Program-made: the position numbers and the translations under genes
Notes under the pieces: generated by a model
The model's input: the letters and a program-made list of their open reading frames with translations, nothing else
Databases searched by the model: none
Told to the model about the DNA's origin: nothing
Part shown: positions 34,845-46,501 of the stretch, piece by piece
Position numbering within the stretch: the first letter of the stretch is position 1
How the letters are laid out: each line of letters begins with the position of its first letter
From: Polyodon spathula
Taxonomy: Eukaryota; Chordata; Actinopteri; Acipenseriformes; Polyodontidae
Assembly: GCF_017654505.1 (NCBI RefSeq)
Contig: NC_054538.1
Coordinates: 66,464,678 to 66,528,677, forward strand
DNA length: 64,000 nt
Direction of reading: 5' to 3'

Positions 34845-37800
34845 ACATTGATTTTAAAACTGCTGCATTGATGATAAGCACACACTGGCCTCATAGGGGA
34901 TGAACCCGATCACACATGGCTTCCCCACCTTATCTGAAGTACTGTAGCGGTTTATTTTTTTTTATGTTGTAGAACATAGTTAGGGATAAACAATCAAACA
35001 TTAATCAAAGTGATATACATTGAATCTGTCTATTATATTAAGTAATAAGTTTAAACAGCAGGATGTCAAACAGCCGACATTTCATAATTTGACTTGTTTA
35101 TAAAAAAAATAAATAAATAGAAAGATCAGAATAAACAATAAATATATAACAGCCTCAGTAAAATATGCATAAAATATTTAGTTATGTCTAATCTTATTAC
35201 TCTTAATATTACACAAATCAAGGAGGAAAATAGTAACAATTCTGCTACTTGTGTCTGTGTCAATAACATAAATCAAACACTAGATTGGTGAATGCAAAAC
35301 AAAAGATACGACTGTAGTTTAAAAAGTACCTATAAGCAGTCTAGCACATTTGTTTCATTTTCAATGTATTTCTGTTTAATATTACGTACAATACAGCAAT
35401 GCACAGTGGAGTATTTTTCTTCATTTAATTTGCAAATTAGGTAAAGTGTCTGCTTCGAAAGGAAAGGTAGAATGCAGCATTCTTTATAGACCGTATTACA
35501 AGGGGATTTGACCCAAGATATTTAAAAGATTTATTTTGTATAGCGTGCTTCATCCACATGCACTCTATTTCTCTCCTCTCCATATCCAGTTGCACAAATT
35601 ATAACACACGAAAAGTCCATTAGTCAATCAGCAGCCCTGTTTTTGCATACCTTATATGAGTCCTAAAATGACACAGTGATCAAATTAAGGACAATAAAGG
35701 TCAGCTGCAATGTGTTAGACAATCACACCGTAAAGGTTAGAGGTGATGCTTTTCCAAACCATCTGTAAGGGACCCCTACACTGTCTCTTCCCAGTGTCTG
35801 TGTCATACACATATGGCATAAGATGTTAACGGGAAGGTTTTCCCTCCTGATCACTTTCATCGATGGAGCTGTGCACTAGGGCCAAACAATATAGTTTCCT
35901 GTACTCTGCATTTGTCTCAGCACTTCTCTGGGCCAGTATCTTTAGAAATACATTGAGAGTGTTTCTACCAAGACCTCCCCAACAGCGACAAAAACAAACC
36001 AGGGCAAATTATCCTAAAACATAAAATGACATAAGAACAAGGGATTTAAGAACAATGCATTAACAATATGACTAGGTAATACAATCCTGTAGCAGGGTGA
36101 TTGCCCTGCACATGGGCAAATTATATGTGGAAACAGGTTTTGTTTTGTGTGCTTTTTGGAGTCGTTAAGTTTGATTAAATGATAGTTTACAGACAGGCGC
36201 TCTTTTGAGACTTGATGCCTGCTAGGCTTGGTTGAGAGGAAGGGCAGCAAGTGTTTGGCTGTGCTGGTCCTCAATCAGCAGGTGGGCGGGCTCGACTGCA
36301 TGTCCATCAGCATAAAAACATCATTCTGGGTGACTGTAATTCTATGCTACACAGAGGGGCGCTGCATACACTCTGCAGGAACTACAGCTACGCAACCTAC
36401 TGTATGTGTCCTCTTATTGCGGTCACAGTGGGGGTCAGCTCTAATCTGAGAGCAAGACAAACAGGGCTGACATAGCAGGCTCTGATTGCAGCTAAACCAC
36501 AACCTGTGCAACCTGAGCCCCTGTGCCTCTCTGTGTCGGAGCAGGGGGGTCGGGCAGGGAGCTCCCAAGGGGGCGAGGTAGGCAAGCGGAGCAGGGATTG
36601 AATCTTTTTCTGCTGTTTCAGCGCCTCCCCACAAAGAGCAATTGCAGCACTTTGAGGGGTGTAGGCTTTCAGTCTGACCTTGCTAAGTGATTCTCTCTCC
36701 TCCACGATACCTGGGTTTTAGCTTTTTATGACTCTCACTGACTGAGTAACGATCAGCGCCACATCAATTATACATTGCTACAGAGAGCTGAGGAGATGAA
36801 ATTGAGCCTCCTGACCTCACCCCCTGGTTAAATGGCTCACAGAAGGCTACGCATTAGCAGCTGAGACTGAGTCCCAGCTACAGCTGATAGACCCCAGTGT
36901 GCTGCAGTCATGCAGAGGAGTTGGGTGGAACTGTGGGTATATCCCTCCAACTACCTAAATAAATACATAGCAAACTTCAAGGATACCATAGCAAAAAAAG
37001 TGTTTTGGGAATTGTCCAGGACGCTCTTTCTTGATTCATGATGATACACCTGTTTGTTTGGGGGGTTTTGGGGTTTTTTTTGGTTTTTTTTAATTATTAA
37101 ATTGATCATTCAGTCAAAAGGCTAACTAATTAATTAATTAGGTTAACACTTCACATTAAGTGTCAGTGAAGACATTACTGGGTGTGTATTAGAAATAACT
37201 CCTCAGAATTTATGAAATAAGGACTGCTGCAGTCATAAAAGCAGGGCTTGGACATTAACTGAGGGTGGTAGGCTGTAGGAACAATGCTGATATAAGTACT
37301 GTGTGTTGAATGTTAGATACAAACCTGTCTGTATCTGTGTCGATATCAGGGGAAGTCCACTTATAAGAGCGTGAAACAGTGATTTTTGTTGTTTATTTTG
37401 TGTCTGCAAATACTTGACAACTTCCCTCTGTGTTTTAGCGTGATTTCTGACTTGCCTGCATGAACATTTGGCTACCCTGTCATAATTATACACTGTAAAG
37501 CAAAAACAGCCATAGATAATGATAGAGAATGCATACAGTAGGGAATTAAACATATATTAAATATGATTCAACTGTGGATTACAATTTAATATGATACAGC
37601 CTTTCAGAGTTCAGTTTCTAATTTTATTTTTTGCTTATTTCAATAGATTCTTGTTCCTGTGTGATAGCTAACCCTGCTCCCTCAGACCTCCCGCCAGTAC
37701 ATAATACACACCATGTCTCTATCTGGAGAATCTTCAGATATCACGACTAATTACAGTTATTACCTTATAAGCAATGGAGCATAGAAGTAAATGCATCTGT

Positions 37801-40736
37801 CGAGCAGTCAGAATTCTAGCAACCATTTCCACTTTTAAATAACTGCAATAATGCCTAACCTTTAAAAGCATAACTTTTAAAGGGTCATTGAAATGTCAGG
37901 CCCAACGGACTCATGTCCATTTGTACATTTTAGCACGTAACCTTTGGGAAAGCTTATACATATTATTTGTGTTTTCAGATGCGAAGGGTAATAACAAAAT
38001 GTGCCTTACATTTCCATAGCACGATAAAAAAGTGAGATGTACTCATATTAAAATCAAGGAGGCTCAGTGCTCTAGCAATGGCGTAAGAAGTCTCTTACAA
38101 TGGGTCAAGTCAGGCTCAGGTCAGCAGGGATTAAAATGAATGGCTGTTGGACACTCTTGTGTGAAAAAGTGTCACAGCTGTTTGTAGTGGACAAGTCCTT
38201 CAAGAGCAAGATATTTGAGACCCCCCTAAAGCCAAGTTGTCTAAACGTTTTATCTAAGTCAAGAGAGACACAAACCTGTAACTTCAAACAAGGTTAGTTT
38301 AAGAAAACTAACAAATCTCAATAAATGGCAACTTAGAAAATGGAGGAAAATGACTACACAAAGACTTCAATATTTTTGTTATCATTACACATCAGTTTTA
38401 TTACACTTTGACTATTATTACTTCTTCCAAAGATTCTTTCCAGACCCTTGAATAGAATACTTCACCTCCAAATCAAAAGAACCATACTGTTGAGCTAAAA
38501 AAAAAACAATTCTGTTACCTAATCTGTGGATCAATAGGGCATTATTCTTGGTTGACAGGGTTGTCAGTCCAGGCCCTTTTACAAGAACGTAAAATCCACA
38601 TGTAACCCAATGCAATTCCACTCATCCAATGTCAGTGACATTGGCTCGCTCCTTTTTTAACCACACTGGAGAAAAGGAAGACTATCAATTACACACACAC
38701 CAGATAACTGAATGTAGCAATATTACTGAACTGCCTGTGTCTTGGTATGTTGTTGTTATAAGATGCTGAGCTGTAGCTGAGCCAGCAGGCTGTGATTGGC
38801 TGATTCGGCAGTTGTGGGTACAGGACTAGTTGCTTTCATTGGTGGAAAGTATTGATTGGCTGAGTTTGGTGGATCATAAAATAAACTTGGACCAATTGTG
38901 TCTTTGTTTAGTATTTGCTGTCCAATAGACCTTTTATGACGGCACGTCAAAAAGAAAAAGTCGGTATTTGTGTGGATTGATTTTAAATTGGATTCACTGT
39001 TGATGCTGTCTGATAGAAACCTGCTAGAGCTGGAAGCTGATTAGCTGATGGTACTCAATCATTTTCTAATAAGGAGTAACTCACTATGGGGAAAAGTGTG
39101 TCGCAGGGGGGACAGGTTAATGGTTGCACTGATATACCAGTACCGGATGTACCAGGACCAGATTACCTCAATTGAGGCTACAGGGATGCTTTGAACATCT
39201 GAGATTTAAGCTCTAGGATGTGATGACTGCTAAAAAAAATAATACAGAATGAATCTAAACGACAAGAAAAATGCATAAGTGAAGACAACTCTGATAGTTC
39301 ATACACACATCATGTTTCAAGGCTAATCACTACCATTACAAATGACCTGGGCAGTATTTATAGACATAGTTATATGGTCTTTCTCTACCCCTGATTTTGA
39401 TTTATAAAGCATGAAATGGAGGAGTTCGACATAATCAGTTCTATTCAAAACCATTGGGATCTCCATACTTGAGGCATATAGGTTCACTACAGGAGTGCTG
39501 CCAGCACAGGGCAACATGCCCCATGTCTGGTGAAATTGAAAACGGGGTCTCCTCAGTTGAGTCTGTGTGAAGGTCCAGTTCAGTGAAAGCTAAAAGTATG
39601 CAAATAATATATGCATTGGCCCATTCATTCGAGCAATTAAGCTAATCAAGTGCAATGGCTCAATAAAACAAAAAGAGCCAGGGTTAGATATACAGGGTTA
39701 GTTCTGCATTGTGCGACCCTAATTAGTATTGACCCAGCCATCAAAATGTCAAGAATTTGTGAAATATAGCAATTTCTGGTCAACATGTACGAATGAATAA
39801 TAAGTGAAACACATGGGAGTCAGTGATGTTAGGTTGCAAGAAGGACATTTGTGGAAGGTGGATGTAGAGAAAAAGGATCAATATGTAATAAAGTCTATAT
39901 ATGGAGTACTATTAATTCTGCATATAGAGTCAATGGTGTGCAGGTTTTGGTGATTGAGTCACAAATCTTGCAGCCGTACAATGAAAAACATATTTCAATA
40001 CAGATTGAGGTGCAGTGTGGTACTCTAAATCAACACTTTACCGAAAGCCAGTGTGTGGTAGTCACAGTTACCATTTGTGAATGGTATTTAAGGGAAGTGC
40101 TCCACGAGGCACCAAGCCTGTTTTTTTTTTTTTTAAGTTACAGCAACATAACTCTACCAGCCACTCATAAAAGAAACAAAAAAAAACAAAGGAGTTCATT
40201 TTTAAGTTTAGTCACCTTTAGTCAGTTTTCTGCACTAACAGACTACACACGTCTACAGATCTGAAGAGAGGAAAGGTATGTGTACTGCATACAGTATTTA
40301 ACTATGTATTATGTGTATAAAACATCAATAGTTGTGATTAATTAACACAAGGTATGGGTATCTGGTTATTTTTTACAAATGGGTACCCATGCTAGATTTA
40401 TCCCCATGCTACATATCGTGGGGCAGCCATTACTCTCAGGCAAATGCATAACCTTTGACTTGAGCGTTGGCACAAATAATTATAAATATAAAGAACACTA
40501 TTAAACTAACAAGCTAACAAGCCTGCTGCATAATAGTTCCTACCTTACATCTGCAATAATATACTGTCTTTACTATTGAATTCCTTTCTCCCTCAGTAGT
40601 TGATCAGTACTGTTGTTTTTCTTTCTAATTGGTACTGTAAGTTTAAACAATTGATTTGGAATCTATTGTTAAACCAAGACTTTTAAAGAAGAGAAGGGTG
40701 ACTTAATTGTTCTGCCTGATTCAGGTCTCAGATGCC
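34845..40736. other. 5.9 kb intergenic DNA without recognisable genes
   Basis: No coding family, RNA gene or complete repeat recognised. Noted inside: a GC-richer block 36180-36900 with overlapping open frames on both strands (36228-36475 plus, 36347-36705 minus) but no motif; poly-T/G at 37060-37095; an 'aattaattaattagg' run at 37126; and a cluster of CCAAT boxes at 38795-38926. Confidence 0.5.
38795..38926. promoter_or_regulatory. Cluster of five CCAAT/ATTGG boxes
   Basis: ATTGG at 38795, 38838 and 38855 and CCAAT at 38892 and 38922, within 132 bp; two of them sit in the NF-Y-type context GATTGGCTGA. Such density is typical of promoters or LTR U3 regions, but I see no TATA box, transcript or gene nearby. 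Confidence 0.3.
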
Positions 40737-40743
40737 CTGAATA

Positions 40744-41073
40744 CACTATGTAACACAATTTTGGATAATCGTAAATCTCGAAAAACTACTCACTTCTAAA
40801 TCTTTTGTAGTCATTTTTGTATTACTGTAGTATAAATACATGTTAATTTGGATTCATATGTTGTTTTTTTCTGACTTTATGTGAACGAAAAGACACACAT
40901 TTGCCCGTTTTCCCATTGGAAATAGTGATATTTTGAAATATCACTGTCCTGGTCACAAAAGCAAAGTTTGTGGGGAATAATAACCATTTTCTATACTTTT
41001 GAGGCATAAGAAATTAGGAAATAACACTTACTACCCAGGAACAAAAAAATTTTTTAAAAATTGTTACACGGTG
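40744..41073. mobile_element. CACTA-type MITE, 330 bp, target duplication ATA
   Basis: Left terminus CACTATGTAACACAATTTT, right terminus (reverse complement) CACCGTGTAACAATTTTT. ATA is present on both sides (40741-40743, 41074-41076). The other copy of the host repeat (11441-) reads CTGAATATCAAAG uninterrupted, so the empty site is known and the 3-bp duplication is certain. The body aligns with 45809-46102 of the large transposon at about 90 percent by eye, so it is a deletion derivative. A 9-bp hairpin (AGTGATATT…AATATCACT) lies near 40930-40951. Confidence 0.93.
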
Positions 41074-41546
41074 ATATCAAAGCTTTTACGACTGCCGGGG
41101 AGTGCTTTTGTGGCGGGATTTTAACTTTCTGACATTTTTCTTGTTCTGAGCAAACATAAAAAATGGCCAGGAAGGATGAAAACAGTCACAAAACCCAAAT
41201 TCTGACAGCATGAGGAATGCAATGCAGATGAAGTGGGTACCTAACTAACATACAACCAGTGCAAAAATCAAAAGGGTTGATGTGGTGGGATTGAGTATTT
41301 TCGGACTAAAGTGGTTCCTCCTGTTTCGAAGAGTTCTAATGGAGATGGGAACCTATTTCTAACAGGCTCCGTCTAAAAAAGGCTCTGATGTGGGTGCAGC
41401 GACTCTGACTGCTTTGGTGATAGAACACAGTGTGCTGCTGGAGATTGCTGGGATTGTACAGGATGAAAGGGATAATGTAGCTGCTGTGCCAAAATGAAAA
41501 ATAAAGAAATAAACAAATACATGAATGAATAAATGAATCAATAGAT

Positions 41547-41548
<2 letters not shown>

Positions 41549-41614
<66 letters not shown>
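41549..41614. repeat. (TA)n microsatellite
   Basis: About 33 TA units. Confidence 0.96.
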
Positions 41615-41619
<5 letters not shown>

Positions 41620-42290
41620 ATATCAAGTATGTGAATACGTATTAATAAAAGTCATTTTGGCATAAAATATCCTCCAATTTCCGTACAGTATAAGTTTTAT
41701 TCCATTTATTGTACATACTACATGTTATAATGTGTGAATATTTTTATCTGCTGTTAGTCGAAATCGCTCTCAAACATAGTTTATTCATAAGTAACATTGT
41801 ACCATAAACTTATTGTATTGAAGAACATGCACTTATCTTGACGTGAATAGACATTACACATAAAACATTGTTGACATTAGATAGGATCTATATCCCCAGC
41901 TGCTAAGAAATAAATAATAATAATAATAAAAAATGTGGCTACAATAAAATAGCCTAAGTGTCCTGATGTACTTCCTTTATTATTGTGTTCTATTAACTGT
42001 ATCTTCACTTCTTTCTTCATATCTCCTGAAACACACGCCTGTTTTGTTCTTCTCCGCCTTTATTGCTTTTCAATCCCACCTGTCCATTGATTGAAATCCT
42101 TAAATGACGTACAAACTGTCATTTACATCCACATATTGGTTTCTCATTTAAATACAGAATAGTTTTATGTAAATTGCACCCATTCCACCTGTTAGAAAAC
42201 AGCAGAAAAGGGTTTTATTTTACGATGGGTTGGGGTTAACAGCGACAGCGAGTTTCGGGATGACAGAAGACACTTCTGATATTCAGAGCC

Positions 42291-43749
42291 AGAGTGTTAA
42301 TCAGCACTGAAGGTTGTGCTCCTCTAATCAAATGTAATGTCTATGATGCAGTTTATTTTTGATTAAAAGCAATTTGTTGTTGTTTTGCAATAAACCTGTT
42401 TTTCTCTAAGATAGACAATGTGTACTTTCAACACACAGTAGTAAACACAGACAAGGTAGCATGAGGTCTGTACTAAAGCTGGCAACCTGTTCATCCCAAA
42501 GTTTGTTCCATATATTATTTTTTACTGAAATACATACTAAGAGCTAGTGGTGTGCTGAAACTCATAAATTTGGGATATGTGTGTCTTTGTCGAGTTTAAT
42601 CAGAGACAACACCTCCCAAGGATTACAATCTCGAAGAAATTAAAAAAGCCACAAAAGAAAGTGAAAACATTTCTTATTTCATATCAAAAGCATAGAAGAA
42701 CGGTAAGACAAGCAATCGTTTATAAAATCTAAATTAGTTTTAGTCAGTTTAGTCAGAGCAGGTTCTACAACAAATACCACTGGCAAACTGTTCTTGATTG
42801 ATACTAATTGTGTAAGCAGTGGAAACCGAGACACCACATTGTTTTGTGTTGAGTAATTAACATGTTTTATTCCATTTAATTTATACCTAACAACTTCTAA
42901 ATTTCTTAAAGGGAATTGCTTGTAACTACTTGGAAAAAATTAGTTTCAGCACGCTCCTAAGAAGCGTGTGGGGCTAACTGCAGCTTATCCTTGGGCAGTA
43001 CCACAACGGCTAGTACTAAACTAGGATTACATTCACAATAATTGACCAAATGTGTTTTGTGATGTCAATACAGGAGTCAACCAATCACTCCAGAGCAGAG
43101 CACCAGCAGGAATCATATAGATCTAAAGAGCAGCAGTAGTTAGGTTGTCTATTGTTTAAACCCCTTTTATAATTATAAAGCAGATGGTATCACAAGGTTC
43201 GTGAGAACAAAATTACAAATGAGACTTGCTTGATGACTTCACCAGAGAAAGTAATAGAGGTGGCTGTCTGGGATCTTGTGCTCGATTTATGACATGAATG
43301 AGGAATGACCATATCACTTCTCAAGACATGAAAAGAGCAGAGTGAAATTATAGAAGGCCATTGCTTATGAGTGGCATAAAAAAGAAAAATAAGAACATAA
43401 GAAAAACAAGAAGAGGCCAGATCAAATGACGGTATGTGACTAATCTCCTTTACGATTGTAAAAAATAAATAAATAAAATTGTAAAACTAAAGTCATTTTA
43501 TTGCCAAAATAATATTGGAATGGGTTTTTAGTCTCAGTTTGCTTATGCAAGTCACCTGTAGAATGTTTGATAACAGTGAGTGTGCTTCAAGAGATTTTTC
43601 AAATGCTCTGTATTCACCCACAGAAGCACAAGTAAATAACGTCCTCATGAATCAAATTTTTTCGAAGTTACACATTTTTTTTATATATAGTAGTAAATGT
43701 GAAGCTCATATAACTATTAGGTAATAAAACGTATAAGTGAGACCATTTA
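42291..43749. other. Spacer with a LINE-tail fragment
   Basis: At 43386-43420, 'aagaacataagaaaaacaag' + 'aagaggcca' is the minus-strand 3' tail of the same LINE/SINE family as 28020-28076. The rest shows no gene or repeat boundary. Confidence 0.5.
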
Positions 43750-43766
43750 TTATGATTATTATTATG

Positions 43767-43809
<43 letters not shown>
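43750..43809. repeat. (TTA)n microsatellite abutting the transposon's left end
   Basis: About 19 TTA/ATT units; the transposon's CACCG terminus follows directly. Confidence 0.95.
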
Positions 43810-43810
<1 letters not shown>

Positions 43811-43964
43811 ACCGTGTAACAATTTTTATTTATTTATTTTTTTGTTCCTGGGTAGTAAGTGTTATTTCCTAATTGCTTATGCCTCAAAAGTACAGAAAAA
43901 GGCTATTTATAAGGCAAACTTTGCTTTTGTGACCAGGACAGTGATATTTTGAAATTTACCTATT

Positions 43965-43977
43965 TTCCAGAACATTC
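43965..43977 (+). promoter_or_regulatory. Heat-shock element 1 (three perfect units)
   Basis: TTCcaGAAcaTTC: three inverted 5-bp HSF1 units in exact register, followed by caGAT (a fourth, imperfect unit). It begins just inside the left TIR of the transposon. Confidence 0.6.
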
Positions 43978-44017
43978 CAGATAGATTCAGTGCTGAGTAA
44001 ACTTGGAGTAACTTATA

Positions 44018-44035
44018 GAACTTTCTAGAACTTTC
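44018..44035 (+). promoter_or_regulatory. Heat-shock element 2 (four perfect units)
   Basis: GAActTTCtaGAActTTC: four alternating GAA/TTC units with exact 2-bp spacing, the canonical trimer-plus binding site for heat-shock factor. It ends 18 bp upstream of the TATA box. Function is inferred from sequence only. Confidence 0.7.
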
Positions 44036-44053
44036 CAGTAATATAAATAGTAG

Positions 44054-44060
44054 TATAAAT
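44054..44060 (+). promoter_or_regulatory. TATA box of the transposase-like gene
   Basis: TATAAAT, with an initiator-like 'CAGTTCAGTTTAG' 22-34 bp downstream (44082-44094) and the start codon at 44127. Layout (HSE, HSE, TATA, initiator) is that of a classic heat-shock gene promoter. Confidence 0.7.
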
Positions 44061-44126
44061 ACAGGGGCCCACCAGTTCAGTTTAGTTCCAGCTGCCTAAG
44101 TGGATACATATCTGCATTTTTCTGAG

Positions 44127-45780
44127 ATGGCATCAAGAGGCTGCAAGCATCCGGCAGACGCATTTTGCTATGTCTGCAGCCAATTTATCAAGACAAGAGC
44201 GAAAAAGTACTCAGTGGAAGCATCTGCTAAGATGTGTGAGGCCTACAAGTCATATTTTGGCATGCCTGTCGGGGATCAAGACAAACCCTGGGCACCTCAT
44301 TTCACCTGCGAGCACTGCAAAAGTAAGATGGCAAATTGTTGCTCGGAATTTTATGTTATAAAATTTGTTAAAATTTTTTAAATTGTAAAAGTTTTAAATT
44401 TTAAAATGTTTTACAATTTTCAATGTTATTGAAAAAATATATCATATATGAAAAATGTTGCGAGAATCTCTTACACGTTAGTCATGGGTGAAATAAATGT
44501 ATTTTTGTAGGATGGTACAGAGGGGAAAAGAGAGACATGAAGTTCGCTATCCCAAGAATTTGGCGGGAACCCCATGAACGCTCAAGCAACTGCGGACCTT
44601 CCTTCATCCATTGCCCCGGTGCCACACTGCCATGAGTTCCCCGTACCCACTCCTCCGGAGAGAGAGCAGCCGTCTTTAGAAGTCAGCAGCAAGTCAGAGA
44701 GCGAGGAAGACGTTGTAGATCCAGATGACAATTTCAGAGGTGGAGCTGAGGAGAGAAACCCATACTACCCCAACCAAAAAGACCTCAACGACTTGATTAG
44801 AGATCTTGGTCTCACCAAGTCCAATGCCGAGCTTTTGACGTCTAGGCTCAAGCAGTGGAACTTGTTGGATGAAAGTATGCAAGTCGCAGATCAGAGGAAG
44901 CGTCACCAACCTTTTTCCATCTTCTTCACCTGTCAAGATGGGCTCTGCTTCTGCCACAATGTGACCAGTCTGTTCGAGGCAATCTGAATCGCCTGTAACC
45001 AGAATGAGTGGCGCCTCTTCACTGACAGCTCATCCATGAGCCTCAAAGCCGTGCTGCTCCATAATGGTAACAAGTACCCATCTTTTCCCCTGGCTCACTC
45101 GGTACACCTCAAAGAGGATTACAACAGCATCACGACCTTGCTGGATGCCTTGAAGTATGATGAGTATGGCTGGGAGATCATAGGAGACTTCAAAATGGTG
45201 GCATTCCTGATGGGTCTCCAAGGCGGTTTTACCAAGTTTCCCTGCAATCTTTGCCTTTGGGACAGCAGGGACACAATGGCGCACTACCACAGGCGGGACT
45301 GGCCACAGCGGACCGAGTTCTCTGTGGGTAGGAACAACGTCAAGTGGGAGCCACTGGTGGACCCCCGGAAGGTGCTGATGCCACCACTGCACATCAAATT
45401 GGGCCTTATGAAACAATTTGTCAGAGCTCTAGAGCCTTTAAGTACCTTCAAGACTTCTTCCCTAAGCTGTCTGAGGCAAAGGTCAAAGGCGGTGTCTTTG
45501 TCGGACCACAGATAAAGAAGATCCTGGAGTGCAATGAATTCCCCAAGAAGCTCACTAGTAAGGAGAAAGCGGCTTGGAACAGCTTTGTCGCAGTGGTTCG
45601 GGGCTTCCTGGGCAATCACAAGGCTGAAAACTATGTGGAGCTGGTTGAGACTCTGGTGAAGAACTACGGCACAATGGGCTGTAGGATGTCCCTCAAAGTC
45701 CATATCCTTGATGCTCATCTTGATAAATTCAAGGAGAACATATGAGTGTACTTGGAGGAGCAAGGCGAGCGCTTCCACTA
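44127..45780 (+). pseudogene. Transposase-like gene of the CACTA-type element, nearly intact
   Basis: Exon 1 (44127-44322) starts MASRGCKHPADAFCYVC and has paired CxxC motifs (CYVC, CEHC), a zinc-binding head. The donor is AAA^GTAAGA and the acceptor TTTTTGTAG^GAT (44510). Splicing keeps the frame: exon 2 continues 'RWYRGEKRDMKFAIPRIWRE'. A -1/+1 shift near 44570 leads to an acidic linker (SSKSESEEDVVDPDDN) and 'YYPNQKDLNDLIRDLGLTKS'. An in-frame TGA at 44985 precedes 'MSLKAVLLHNGNKYPS', 'YGWEIIGDFKMVAFLMGLQG', 'FPCNLCLWDSRDT' and 'LVDPRKVLMPPLHIKLGLMK'. A deletion/frameshift at about 45425 precedes 'AFKYLQDFFPKLSEA', 'GVFVGPQIKKILECNEF', 'FLGNHKAENYVELVETL' and 'MGCRMSLKVHILDAHLDKFK'. A TGA at 45743 is followed by 'GERFH'. 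The family is widespread and multicopy in animals; the acidic residues of GDFK and VDPRK may belong to the catalytic core. Few lesions, so a recent copy. Confidence 0.82.
44323..44510 (+). other. Intron of the transposase-like gene (188 bp)
   Basis: GT…AG boundaries, AT-rich (over 75 percent), phase 1, and frame-preserving. Its removal joins two blocks that are contiguous in related proteins. Confidence 0.75.
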
Positions 45781-46102
45781 GGATATACTGGACTTTGAAC
45801 GCTGCTGATTTGGATAATCGTAAATCTCGAAAAACTACTCACTTCTAAATCTTTTGTAGTAATTTTTGTATTACTTTAGGATAAATACATGTTAATTTGG
45901 ATTCATATGCTGTTTTTTTCTGACTTTATGTGAACGAAAAGACACAAATTCACCCGTTTTCTCATTGGAAATAGATAATTTCACTGTCCTGGTCAGAAAA
46001 GCAAAGTTTGTGGGGAATAATAGCTATTTTCTATACTTTTGAGGCATAAGCAATTAGGAAATAACACTTACTACCCAGGAACAAAAATTGTGTTACATAG
46101 TG

Positions 46103-46105
<3 letters not shown>

Positions 46106-46161
<56 letters not shown>
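46106..46161. repeat. (TTA)n microsatellite abutting the transposon's right end
   Basis: About 18 TTA units starting 3 bp after the transposon's right end; with the left run it suggests insertion into a pre-existing (TTA)n tract. Confidence 0.95.
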
Positions 46162-46164
<3 letters not shown>

Positions 46165-46501
46165 AATTTAATATACCTGAATTTATTATTCTTGACAAAG
46201 CCCTGGCCATCATTTAAATGGAGCTGTTTACTGTAGTTAGTTTACAAAAAAAGTTCCAGCCTTAATCAAACTGTTTAATTATTTATTTCTTAGCAGACAC
46301 CGTTACCCAGGGCAATTTATAGTTGTTACAAAGTATCACATTACAAATGAGATAAATTATACAATACAACAAAATGAATCATAAGAGCAAATTAAAATGA
46401 GAGAAAATATAACACAGTAAATAATTACATTTGAGAGCGATTACAACTAAGAGCAGTTACTCTTAAATATTTGATTCTAAAAACAAATTCCATTAAGTAC
46501 A

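Larger units (their letters stand above)
40737..42287. mobile_element. Non-autonomous TIR DNA transposon, copy B, with nested MITE
   Basis: Same family and orientation as 11441-12437. Starts CTGAATA (40737), is broken at once by a MITE (40744-41073), resumes ATATCAAAGC at 41074, and ends GATATTCAGA at 42287. GCC flanks both ends (40734-40736 and 42288-42290). It also contains a (TA)n microsatellite (41549-41614) absent from copy A. No transposase frame. Confidence 0.75.
43810..46102 (+). mobile_element. CACTA/CMC-type DNA transposon, 2293 bp, with transposase-like gene
   Basis: Left end CACCGTGTAACAATTTTT; right end (reverse complement) CACTATGTAACACAATTTT. The terminal inverted repeats extend about 130-145 bp (43810-43955 and 45970-46102): 'gttcctgggtagtaagtgtt', 'atttcctaattgcttatgcc' and 'tttgcttttgtgaccagg' occur on the left and inverted on the right. 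Flanking triplets are TTA and TTG. The related MITE at 40744 proves a 3-bp duplication for this family. CAC(T/C) ends plus a 3-bp duplication fit the CACTA/CMC group. Between the TIRs are a heat-shock-element-bearing promoter and one spliced gene. It is a slightly decayed autonomous-type copy with a C-terminal deletion. The superfamily is an inference from the ends, not from the protein. Confidence 0.85.

Noticed and set aside
36228..36705. Overlapping open frames on both strands in a GC-richer block as a possible exon
   Set aside because: No splice-site-bounded frame with a recognisable domain; opposite-strand frames of equal length suggest composition only.
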